Assembly: GCA_017607445.1 (NCBI GenBank)
Contig: JAEVHH010000002.1
Location: 5,858,001 to 5,922,000, forward strand
Source: Histoplasma ohiense
Taxonomy: Eukaryota; Ascomycota; Eurotiomycetes; Onygenales; Ajellomycetaceae
DNA: 64,000 nucleotides
Direction: 5' to 3'
The translations under genes were made by a program, and so were the position numbers. Shown here in pieces: positions 33,437 through 44,120 of the stretch (position 1 is its first letter; every line of letters begins with the position of its first letter). The notes beneath the pieces were generated by a model. The model saw nothing but the letters and a program-made list of their open reading frames with translations. It made no database searches and was not told the DNA's origin.

Positions 33437-34792
33437 TTAATACCGCTCTGCCAAATCCCCGGCAACAGACCCGGTAACCGATGAATTGCCGGATGAAAAC
33501 CCACTCCCGGGATTCAGCATATCATGCACGGCAACCTTTGGAATCTGGGGGACTGGGAGTTTGCGCTGTGTCCCGTCCGTGCGGGACATGATGTCGCTGA
33601 TGCTGGGCCCTACGTGCGGCAGAGGGACGTAGTGGTTATTGACGTGGTTCATGCCATCCGTCTGGGGCTCCATGGGTGCCAGGGCTGGGGTGTGGTGGAG
33701 GGACAGGTGGCGGATGGAGGGCAGTTGGAGGTCGCTGGCCCCGAATGGCCGCAGGCGCGGGGAGTGTGCCGGGGTAGCTAGCGGGGTGTGGTCTGGAGTT
33801 GGGGAGAGGGAGTCATGAGAGAAAGTTGGAGAGGAAGGGGCAGTGGAGTTCGGGGAGCAAGGGCGCGATCGTTTGGCCCGGTGGCTGTAATCTTCATCTT
33901 CGTGGGAGTGAGAGCGAGCCATGGAGTGGGAGAGGGCGTAGGCGGAGAGAGAGGGGAGACGACCGCTGGTATTGTGGTTGTATTGGTAGAGGTGGTGGTG
34001 CGACCTTGAGTTGGGAGAGGGGTTGTACAGGCTGGAGCGGGACTGTTGTGGAGAGAGGTGGTATCCGGATGTGTTGTCATCACGTTCGACCTGTGAGGCT
34101 GCGGAGGCTAGCATGTTGATATCCATAGCGGCCGAATGTCTCTCGGACGGGCCTCTCCCGTAAGGGCCCAGGATGGAGGGCATGTGGGAAGCGTAGTTGG
34201 TGTATGAGTGGGGGGGAGACACATTTGGCGATGCCACCTGGGAGACAGGTGCTGACCTGGTAATGGGCTTGCCGGGAGGGGGCATCATCGATCTCGACGG
34301 GGAGTTTGCGGTGGTGTGTGGCCTGTCCGACGTGGCGGTGGGAGCAATATGATGATGCTGCTGCTGCTGTTGTTGTTGAGCGGGCTTGTGGCTTCTTCTC
34401 GAATTCGGGTTGTTGTGGATGCGAGAATGGCGGGTGAGTTCGTCTGAGCGACTAAATCGCTTTGAACAGCCTGGGTGTTGGCAGGCATGTGGCTTCTCTC
34501 CCGTATGGGTGCGGATGTGCCGAGTCTGATGCTCCAGACGGTGGAAAGCACGGTCACAGAGAGGACATTTGTAGGGTCGAGGGAGGCTCTGTCGAGGTTC
34601 TTCACCGCCTGCACGAGCGCCTTTCACCAGAGGCGGTAGCAGGCTGACCGGGGAGGAGTCCATGGTTGGAGTCGTAGCAGCAGGGGAGGTGGGAGAGGAA
34701 GTCAACGAAGGAGATGGTTCTTGAGGGTGGATAGAGTCGACCTGAGGGTTCAGCAGATTTGAAAAATCTACTGCAGTTGAGAGCCGTGGCAT
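33437..34792 (-). CDS. creA: Carbon catabolite repressor CreA (C2H2 zinc finger)
   Basis: This is a single exon of 451 residues, with the ATG at 34792. The N-terminus (VDFSNLLNPQ, MDSSPVSLLPPLVKGAR) matches CreA. Two C2H2 fingers follow: Cys76, Cys79, His92, His96 and Cys104, Cys109, His122, His126, joined by the linker THTGEKPHA and containing the DNA-reading helices RAFHRLEHQTRH and KRFSRSDELTRH. After them come a Gln/His tract, the MDINMLASAASQVERDD block and the conserved C-terminus (IRHLSLHHTPALAPMEPQ, VGPSISDIMSR, GNSSVTGSVAGDLAERY). CreA binds SYGGRG sites and shuts off genes for alternative carbon sources when glucose is present. Length and lack of introns fit Eurotiomycete orthologues. 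Confidence 0.97.
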   Translation of the reverse strand: MPRLSTAVDFSNLLNPQVDSIHPQEPSPSLTSSPTSPAATTPTMDSSPVSLLPPLVKGARAGGEEPRQSLPRPYKCPLCDRAFHRLEHQTRHIRTHTGEKPHACQHPGCSKRFSRSDELTRHSRIHNNPNSRRSHKPAQQQQQQQHHHIAPTATSDRPHTTANSPSRSMMPPPGKPITRSAPVSQVASPNVSPPHSYTNYASHMPSILGPYGRGPSERHSAAMDINMLASAASQVERDDNTSGYHLSPQQSRSSLYNPSPNSRSHHHLYQYNHNTSGRLPSLSAYALSHSMARSHSHEDEDYSHRAKRSRPCSPNSTAPSSPTFSHDSLSPTPDHTPLATPAHSPRLRPFGASDLQLPSIRHLSLHHTPALAPMEPQTDGMNHVNNHYVPLPHVGPSISDIMSRTDGTQRKLPVPQIPKVAVHDMLNPGSGFSSGNSSVTGSVAGDLAERY

Positions 34793-34925
34793 TTACAGTA
34801 GGACGACGAAAGCACAAGCCTTGAGAGTATACGTTCCTTGCGGTAGAATTAGTGTAGGAGAAGACACTATGGAAGAGGCGTAGTAGTGGTGGCAGTGGCG
34901 GTTGCAGCAGTTGGTAGTTGTAATG

Positions 34926-34953
34926 ATGGTGGTGGTGGTGGTGGTGGTGGTGT
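34926..34953. repeat. (TGG)n trinucleotide microsatellite in creA upstream DNA
   Basis: There are about nine uninterrupted TGG units some 135 bp upstream of the creA ATG, probably within its 5' UTR or promoter. Confidence 0.85.
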
Positions 34954-37373
34954 GGAAGCGTTGAGAAATATCAGATGGAGGAGACGGAGGAGGGGAGGCA
35001 GAAAAATAGGCGCCTTGCAGCGGTATTAGTAGTGGCTGCGTCGTGCGTTGTGCGTAGTGCGAGGATTGACTGGCACTAGCGGCAGTGGATTGTGTGGAGA
35101 GAAAGGCGTGACCGGGAGAAGGGCTGAGATTGGGGGTTGCAGTGTGGGGGCGCTGTCGACGGTCTCAGCGGGAGGAAGAGCCGTCAGCCCAGAGGACGAG
35201 ACAAGATGACAAGGTAAGACGACAAAGGATGTATCCGCCACAGGAGTCGAGTATAGTATGGTATATATGGTATAATACGGAGTGGTGGGAGCAGCAATGA
35301 GTCGTGATAGGGATGGTTAAATAATAGCGAGGACGGTGGCGGGCGGCATCACAGGCAGGCCGGAGGTGAAGGAAGAAAAGAAACAGGGAAGAAAGAAGGA
35401 AAGCGGATGGTGATGCGGCTTAGTTTGGGGGAAAGAAAAAAAGAAAAAACCTTAAAAACCCAAAACAACGACAACAACGACAAGAAAAGAAAAGAAAAAA
35501 AAAGAAAAGAAAAATAGCCGGAGGTACAAGGTCGGCGGAGTGGGGCCAGGGTTCTGGATGCGGCGTCACTGTGGGTTGTGTGGTCAGTGTGGTCAGTGTG
35601 CAGCAGGTGTGCAGCAGTGTGCAGAGCAGGTCAGTGGGTGCGTGTGTTTTTTGCAGTTCATCTGGGGTTGGCTCCAAGGTTACGGAGCCACATTTCAAAA
35701 GTTCGTTCCCCCCAAGGCGCTAAGAAGACGTCAACTTTTCAGAAGTCTATGAGGATGTCTCTCAAGTTTGATAATTTTGATTTATCTATCCACTGCTCGC
35801 TCTGATCTGATGTGAGAATTCACTCAATCTCAATTCAGTTGAGCTCTGCTGACTCTGAATGAAAACATCAAACTACTAAGAAGAGGAGTTGAATGAAAGC
35901 GATTAAGATATAGATGCAATCAATGCTTACGAGATCTCTAACAGAAGATCATACAGACACGGATAGAGTGATAAAGAAGGCCATGAATCAATATCATATC
36001 AAATCAGTGTAAAATTCCATTAATAGTTTGTGGCGTTTTTGGCGTTTTGAGTAACAGGAACGAACTTTTGAAGTGCACCTCCATACAAAGGGCAGGTTTT
36101 TTTTAAAAGTTCTTCCCTCCCCTTTTTTTTTTTAAGTTTCCTTTTTTTTTTTTTTTTTTTTTGCAAAACACAAATTTGCATGTGCCTGGGGCGAGGAAAG
36201 GCTGATTAGTGTTGTTTTCGTACCGAGGCCGTACCGTCGACCGAGATTGCGGAGAGGGCGATGGAAGTAGAAGGTGATGTATGTGAATTATCACTTGCGT
36301 CTCGGTTACTCTCGTGAATGGGGGATTTGGCCCTTCTTCGTAAAATATCAGTATCAGTATTAGCACTACGACTATTACTATGAGTTAATGTTATTGACTA
36401 TTACGACGACCAACTAGCAACCACCACCACCACCACCACCACCACTACTGCTAACTACTTCTGAAATGGACATACGGTGCTAAATTAACATAAATTTGCT
36501 CCTCGTCATCGCTGCCCCATGTTCCGGCGGCGGCTGGCGAGTCGTTGACCCGTGGTTTGGGTGGAAGGGTGGGGAGGGCTAACATGGTAATTCCCCTTGC
36601 CATCGTCAGCGTCCAGAGCGTCGACTCAAGCAGGGGCTCCCAAGACCCTTGGGCCTTGTGCTGGCCCAGCACGGGGATGCAGATGGACTGTGGGATTGGC
36701 CTGTTATTGTCGATTTATCTGATGCACTAACTACGCCATAGTTGTTGATCGTACGATGGCGATGAATTGTGGATTGGCCAAAAAATCGTACTAGCACGAT
36801 AGTTACTAGAATTTAGGCGAGGTACCTTGGTATTTCGGTGTGAGTCTTAATCTGATTGGAATAGAAAAGAACTTGATGTGCAGCTGGGTAGCCTTCGGTG
36901 CCCCTTGCGTTCTGTGCTCGATATACACTGCGTAGATTTGGGCAATACCTGTCCTTTTCCATACATGAATGGGATGGCAATGCCCGGGTGCTACCTAGGG
37001 TAACCACCTTATGTACTACTTCCTGTGCACAATCTTCAAGGTAACCCCCCCTTACCAGATTCCATGCAGTGGTACATGTGTTTGTGCATCCGCTTGTTGT
37101 TCGGGCATCTCCATGTGCTGAGTTCCCATATCTGAGCAACCTTGGTATGCAGCAGTATCGGTAGGTGCTGGGGTTACAATGAAAGCCCTAAACCCGCTCC
37201 ACGCACAGCCTCATCCTCACTTAACTATCATTTACTGACATAATCGTCCCGCTGGCCAAGAAAAAAAGAAGCTCCGAGTTAAATTCTAACCTAAGCCAAG
37301 AGCCAAGAACCATTGCCAAGAGCCTTGACTTGGAAGCTTGGAAGCTTGAAGCTTGAGCTTGCAAATGATCCCC

Positions 37374-37450
37374 CTCGCATTCGCAATTCGCAATCTGTAT
37401 TCGCGATCCGCAATCCGCATTCGCACTCCGTATTCCGCATTCTGCAATCA
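37374..37450. repeat. Degenerate short tandem repeat of ATTCGCA/ATCCGCA type
   Basis: Variants of a 7-9-bp unit (ATTCGCA, ATCCGCA, ATTCCGCA) repeat about nine times. A cluster of AAGCTTG-type units lies immediately upstream at about 37330-37362. Confidence 0.7.
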
Positions 37451-38189
37451 TTATCCGGCACTTTTTGCCCTGAATTTGCCATTTGGCCGAGCAGGCAGGA
37501 ACAAACACCCCGAGCAGTAATCAGTGAGAAAAAGCGGGTTTCAAGGAAGGGCTCAAACGGGGGCGCAAAGAAAGGGGAGGACTGAATAGGATTAACTACT
37601 AGTAGTAGTATAATATAGTGGGACCATTCGGCTGAGCCTCCGCGCCAACGCCCACAGCTACGTCCCCATGTTACATGGCTTTATCGTAACTTAATACCTA
37701 CTAGCCGATGAAGACTTCTCAGATAAGCTCTCTCCCCCTGTTATTTTCTTCCCTTTTCTCCTTGCTCAATCTCCGCCAGGAGGCGGGGGCTTCCAAGTTA
37801 TTTTTGCCTTTGGCTGCGTCTGCAACCCCAGAGAACCCCCGTTTAGCCATGATAACCTAGGCAAATTTTCTAGTCATAGAGCCGCGGGCGCGCGGGTATG
37901 GGCGGATAAAGAAATTGCCAAGAAATAAGAAAGTTGACGCTTGAACCTAAAAGGAGATAACTTTATTCCAGCCCCGGTGCCTGTTTGAGGAAATTAGTTC
38001 GACGATAATAACACGGGGTGCCACGGCTCCCTCGGTTGATTTCGGGGGCGGTTTTATTTCGCTTGGGTTCTTGCTTTGATTTTTTTTTTTTTTTTTTTTT
38101 GGGGTGGAGAATTGCGTCATTCAACGTTGTTGAACATGCCTTCAAACATGTGCGTAGATCCCCCAACATTTCAAGCAATTACCGGGGAA

Positions 38190-38242
38190 ATACCTAGGTA
38201 TTTTCATTTTCATTTTCATTTTCATTTTCACTTTCACTTTCA
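38190..38242. repeat. (TTTTCA)n hexanucleotide microsatellite
   Basis: About six TTTTCA units pass into three CTTTCA units. The tract is non-coding. Confidence 0.85.
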
Positions 38243-39343
38243 CCAGTTTACAATAGAGCCGAACAGGACAAGGATATATTAGGTGCCTGCTTCAATACAA
38301 TATAGCTATGCTATCCAACATTGGCATTGGTCGTTCCATTTTCGAAGGCCCCTACACTCCCAGTCCTCTCACCCTCGTGACAATAAACGCTTATTCAACC
38401 ATGGGGGGAGTTGGCTCTTTTTATTTAAAAAAATAAAGTGATCCCTCACGTTTCAACTATTAATATAGGTTCTTACACATGTGTTTCAAGCACGGGCGTC
38501 GGAAATCTTCGCTGTGCGTTCGACAAGTTCAAATTATGTTGCTTTTGTTTTCCAAAGCTTAGCTTCTTTTATTTTATGTTTTCATTTTGTTTGTTTGGAT
38601 TTTGCTTCTCCAGGAAAAGTTTGCGAGCATGCTAGGTTCCCTCAGTTTTTGAGCGTGGAGATTTTGCTCTTTTCCGCATCTTCATTGTTTCGAGCAAGTT
38701 GATATAGTAACAGAATCGTTTCCTCAAGAATCGAACATCCCTTCATCCATTCGTCGTTCTTTTTTTTCTTTTTCTTCATTGCTTTTTGTTTCAAGGGGGA
38801 CTGAAAGCTTCCCCGGGCTCCGGCCACCAGCGCAGGCGTGTTCCGGGGGAATGGAAAACAGGTAACTGTCAGTTACCTTTTTTTTTATATATGTTTTAGC
38901 CCAGGAAGCTTAGGGAGCCTCAATGTAAGGTTTTGCATATGATCTCAGAGCAAAGGGCTGGCCTGAGGTATAGAGGTATGATGCAAGGGGCTTGAATAGG
39001 TTAGTTGTAATTAGGATTTTGCTAATTATTTTATTTTTTATTATTTTTTCTTCAATGACTATAACTATGATTCCGTGAATCATACCTTCAACTGACACTC
39101 CAGCTTCTAGTTTTTTGCCCAGGACTAAGATCACAGGGATTGAAGTTTTGGCTAGAAAATACCTAGAAAATACCTGGTTCTTTTTATTATTTTCACGCCT
39201 TATGACACCTTCTCTAATGCTAATTGACTTATAGTTTTGAATATCCAACTAGATGTTGGCGGTGGTGAGGTGGTGGGTATGTTAGTTGCTGAGTTGTGAT
39301 GATAATAGTCCTGGGTTTTCCTACATATTTTTTCCTTCCCGCC

Positions 39344-39345
<2 letters not shown>

Positions 39346-39377
<32 letters not shown>
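39346..39377. repeat. 32-nt poly(T) tract
   Basis: This is an uninterrupted run of exactly 32 T in the region upstream of creA. Confidence 0.9.
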
Positions 39378-42300
39378 CCGTTTCGGGTTTTTTCTTGTCG
39401 TAGCAGAAGCTGTTGAGTGGGCTAGCAATGCCGTTTTCAGCCCATTGTCCTGAATTGGTTTTCTTTTCTTTTCTTTTTTTTTTTCCTTTTTTTTAGGTAC
39501 CATGATGATCAATGTCGCACTGCCTTGTATTTTTGCAAAAATGATAATTCCCGATCGACCAGAAAAAATGGGGCCCCATGTGAAGTGTTATTCCGCAGAG
39601 TGCCCGGTCAAGCACTGCACATCCCCGTTCAATTGAGCAAGGCGTACCCCGTCTATGAGCAGATTATTTACCAGATCATGCATGGAAATGTTAATCTCTT
39701 TTTATTTATTCTTTTTCCGGGGAGGCCGGGGACAGTCGAGTAGTTAACTTTGATGCGACGCCCCAAAGTTCCACATGAACCACTCACCGCCTTCATCAAT
39801 ATCTGAAAAAGAAAACAAAAGAAAAGAAAAATAAAAAAAAAAATAAAAAAAGAAACCTGAAGGCCTGACTGACGCCTCGTTTCGCGGGGAAATCGATAGC
39901 ACTACCCCGCCAAGCTCACATCCCCCATGCCCCCAACCAACGCCAACCAATTCCACCCACCATGTCACCCCATCATCACAGCATTAGGCGCCCAGCTCAA
40001 GGCGCTTTTAAAATTCCCCATCGCGGAGGTGCTGTGTAACTCTGCTTCCTCCCTCTCAATGACAGCCTGCCTATCGGATCCTTCCAACAGGTAGTATGCA
40101 ACGCATCGTATTATCATTGGCATTCAACGAAAATTTCCTACCCTGTCGCTCATCCGCGACCCGCAGGCCCCTGGACGCTGATAAACTCAGCAATAAATGG
40201 CCCCATTGATAGATTCATTTGCCCTCCCCTTAACAGCAAAATCAATTAGTTACGTACGCCAATTATGAGCGTTGCAATTTATGGAAAAAAAAAAAAAATA
40301 AATAAATAAATCCCAAAACCCTGAATTCAAAACATGATGCTGTTTCGCCGTCGCATTAAACAAGCAGATGAATTTTTTTTTTAATTATTTTTTTGAAACA
40401 TAATGCCAGTATGTAATGGGGTATACGAAAAAGCCCCCATTCACCCCCATGCAACCGCCATGCCCCTTCCCCTCAAAAATGTTCAGCTCTCGTCGTTCTC
40501 TTCCGACATCCCCAGGAGGCTGAGCTAGGCTTGGCGGATCGGAGAATCCGGGGATGATGTGATGGCCGCCATTTCGTTTGAGGCGCACGTAGTCTGCGCC
40601 GGAAATATGCGAGCACCCGCCTGCTGTTCTTATTCGCCTTTCGGGGTTTTCTTTTTCCTTGCATTTTCCTCTTGTTCCTTTTTTTTTTTTTTTTTTTTCC
40701 CGTTTGCTTGACGTGAACAGTTTCAAAGCCACTCAATCAATCAGTTGGAATCATCCTCTCAGATGTGATTGATATTTGAAAGCCAGGGTGAATAGGAGAA
40801 ATTCAGGTTGATGAGTGGAACTCCCCCTTTTCCCCATTGATTTTCTTTCTTTTTTTTTTTTTTCCCGCTGTACTTCTATTTTTAAAGAGTCCATGTCAAT
40901 AAAAATCCGGGGAACCCTTCCAGAGCAGAAACGTAGGACCGTCTTGGAACGGAGAACAACACCATGTAACTCTGAGCTGACAACCAAGGCTTATTTTCCT
41001 TTCTTTCGTTCTTCCACATGTAACGACAATACATGGTAAATAAAGCTGAAATGAAAGTGTCAAAAAAAAAAAAAAAAGGAAGGAAAAAACAAACGGCGCC
41101 ATCAATATCATTATTGCGCCATTTTGATAACTACTAATCCGGGGTACATTCAACCAAGTATCCATTTTCTCTTCGCTCCCCGGTGGTGCCAAAAGGTTAA
41201 CGAACCAGCTTTCAACCATCTAGCCACACTACTGGAACGCAAAATTACATAGTAGTAATCCGCTTTTTCCCCAGATATGGCCAGGCATATTTTTCATCCG
41301 CAGAATTAAATATTAACTATAAAAAATTTCAACAGGAGTTCCACAAGCGCAACGCTGAGAAGGGAAAGTAAGTCACCTGGCAAAAGTTTTATTCTTTCCA
41401 TTGGCCCTCTCTTGTTTGTTTTTATTAATTTATTTATTTTTTGTTCGATATGGCCATCTTTACCTGCCTTTTTTTTTTTGTTTTTTTTTCGAATCGCTTG
41501 ACCATTTGCTAGCCAAGGCCAGGGCTTTTCTTGTCGTTTCGCATGTTGAATCTGGTCCTAGCTGTTTAGCAACCATATATCCCTTAGTTCTTTGCGTGAG
41601 AACACAAAATGTCGCTCTCTCAATCTATGCACCATTTGAAGTGCAAAATAAAAAATAAAGCGCTGAAAAGATTCTGTCTTTCCGGGCTTCCGCATGGCAC
41701 TCTGGAAGAAAGTACAGCGTCCATCGTCCATTTGTTTCTTGCGCAATATCTCCCCCCTTCCTTGTTTGTTCATCGTTCTAACCAGTTAAAAGCTGCCTTT
41801 GTGAAAGGCTGAAAAAGGGGCACCCCATCCTCTACTTAAGGGAAGTGGGATATTTATGAGATCTGCTCACTGCCTTGCGTCGCGCGTCGTATATTGGGGC
41901 GATGCGGGAAACGATTAAGTATATGTATGGTGTATATTTTTCTTTTGACCTGTGGTCGTTAAGAGGGCAAACTCAAGATTAATAAGGTTACTATTGGCTG
42001 GTCAGGAGATGTAGCTTCCTGATGGCTGTGTTGTCTTTGTTCGTTTCCTCTTGACTATTAGGTCATGAGAGAGCGCCTACAACAGAGCAAGCATGGCGGG
42101 ATTTCATACAGGGGGTTAATCTATATGAGTATTGGGTAATTTGACCAGCAGAAGAAAACCATGTAACTGTTGGTTCCTGGGCGACAACAAGACTAAACTT
42201 CGCTGAGACATCAAATTACACTGTGATCGGTGAGTAGCACGAAGTGAGAGTGTCAGATGGACTCTCAGCCAAGTTGCTTATCTGATAGTAGGTTGACCGT

Positions 42301-44004
42301 GAATGCAAGAGAGATGAGCTAACTTAAATCTATGACTGCAATTTGTGATTTAGGTTGCTTTCAATTCAATGGGATGATGCATGACCGAGCAGGTATCTGG
42401 AGGTGATAGTAGACAATGCCGGCGAAAACCAGTGACGAACATCCAGCATGATCTGGTGCATTCTTTGAATTAGCGGTAACAATTTTACGAAGATTTGATA
42501 CCCACCAGAATCATGTTCCACCAAGGTAAATATTTTGCTGGGGACTGGCTGATGCTGTAACTTTATTTTGACCTCTGGAGTTGCGTTTGCGTGCAGGAGA
42601 TCCAAAGCCAAGATATAAGATTGAGATTGGCAGGAGATGATGTGATTTAGAATTTTTAAGCTAGTCAAATATCTGCGTGGGGGTCAATTCTTATATCCTT
42701 TTCCTTTTTTTTTTTGTTTTTAATTTTCAATTTTTCAAATTTTCAACTTTTAAGTTCGTTTTTGATTCATTTCTTATCCATGAGCTCAAACCCCCTCTTC
42801 TTGTCAGATGTTTATTGGCTTTTGTATGAATGTTATGTTTATTTGCCTCATCGCTGTCTCTCAATATGTCGTCTTTCAACATCATTGATGGTGGTGGGGC
42901 AATTCTGTCTTTGCCCTCAACAACAAACAAAATCGTGGCGGTGAGGGATATAAATCGATCAAGGTCCTCTTTCATGCTCTTTTATCTTTGTTTGATTTCA
43001 GTCAAGTTAGTAAGAAATTAGATGTGTTTCTTTGTCACAATTTTTTTTTCTTTTTTCTTTTTTTTTTTTTTTACATTTCCTGACATTTGACTCTGACTTT
43101 CAGGGGTGTCTTGAAAACTTGTATCTCTCCCACTATTGTTAGCATTATTATATTCCCCACAACATATCTAGGATAACAATCCCGGTTCCGGATGTTTGGG
43201 ATTAGACATGGAATGCACCTTGCAGGTGGTGGGCATACTATCCTAAACAAAAGTTTAAAACTAGGAAGAAAACCAAAGTAATTAGGAAAATTCCCCTGCC
43301 ATGTGTCAGATGGGGGAATGACAAAAAATTGGCAAAATGTAAATGATAATAAGAAGAAGAAAAGGGGATGCTGAACTTTTGTTAGTTTTGGTATTTATTG
43401 TTGACCGATACATAGCTCCGGACCGACTCTAGCTGCGGCCTTCACCTGTATATTTTTTTGCCCGCAGCGAACCTTGGGAGTTATTCTTCATCTGATCTGC
43501 TGTCTTTGTTGGCTCGTGTTCCGGGGTTGACAGATGTCCCGCTGCTGATCCCCCGCATTTTATCAATCGAATTTCTTTTTTCTGAATGTGTCGCGCTGTA
43601 ACTCCGTGCATAGCACATCCACTATTTACAGATACGGTATGAAGAAGCGAATTTTGCGGGTTAGAAAATAAAGTCAGAATAACAAAAAGAAAATATTTTC
43701 CATCAACATTTATTCTGCCCACACCAAACCTCTTAGCTTGTTCACCCCCAACCCAACAAAGGAGACTTCTTTTTAATTAGTTAACTCACCCTTGGCTGCT
43801 GAGATCATCCGGGGGTAGCCAGGATTGCGAAGATTTTCCCCGCTTTTTGCGCATGTTTCCACCTCCACCCACCAAACCCTAATCTCAATCTGCTGGTGAT
43901 CTGAATCTGATCATCATATTATCCGCTTACATACGGCAGGTCAGCCGTCGCTGGTTTCCTAAGAACCTAGGGGCCAAACATTTGTTCTAAATTCCAACGT
44001 TACT

Positions 44005-44109
44005 GGCCGGCTGGCGTAATGGCTAACGCATCCGTTTCCGGTTTACCAGATTCTCAACTGGACATTTCCAGTCTGCGGAAGATTGCAGGTTCGAGTCCTG
44101 CGTCGGTCG
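44005..44109 (+). tRNA. tRNA-Arg(CCG) with a 32-nt intron
   Basis: A full cloverleaf can be drawn. Acceptor strands are 44005-44011 (GGCCGGC) and 44102-44108 (GTCGGTC), with two G:U pairs. The D arm has stem GCG/CGC around TAATGGCTAA. The anticodon stem is TCCGT (44031-44035) with GCGGA (44075-44079), and the variable loop is AGATT. The T arm is GCAGG-TTCGAGT-CCTGC with the discriminator G at 44109. The anticodon CCG (44038-44040) reads the Arg codon CGG. The intron 44042-44073 sits at the canonical place, one base 3' of the anticodon; removing it leaves 73 nt. A T10 terminator follows at 44111-44120. It is the only confident gene in more than 16 kb. Confidence 0.93.
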
Positions 44110-44110
44110 A

Positions 44111-44120
44111 TTTTTTTTTT
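44111..44120 (+). terminator. RNA polymerase III terminator of tRNA-Arg
   Basis: A run of ten T starts one base after the discriminator position of the tRNA, the usual Pol III stop. Confidence 0.9.

Larger units (their letters stand above)
34793..44004. other. Very long, AT- and repeat-rich region upstream of creA
   Basis: These 9.2 kb contain no gene I can support. The first ~900 bp are probably creA promoter and leader; several plus-strand matches to the CreA site SYGGRG occur (for example GTGGAG near 35094, GTGGGG near 35145 and 35524), which would allow autoregulation, but such short sites are common by chance. Low-complexity tracts include (TGG)n at about 34926-34953, (CAC)n at 36420-36446, (TTTTCA)n at 38190-38242, T runs at 38080-38100 and 39346-39377, and a degenerate tandem repeat at 37374-37450. 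Open frames are short, non-conserved and often lack ATG. Confidence 0.5.
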
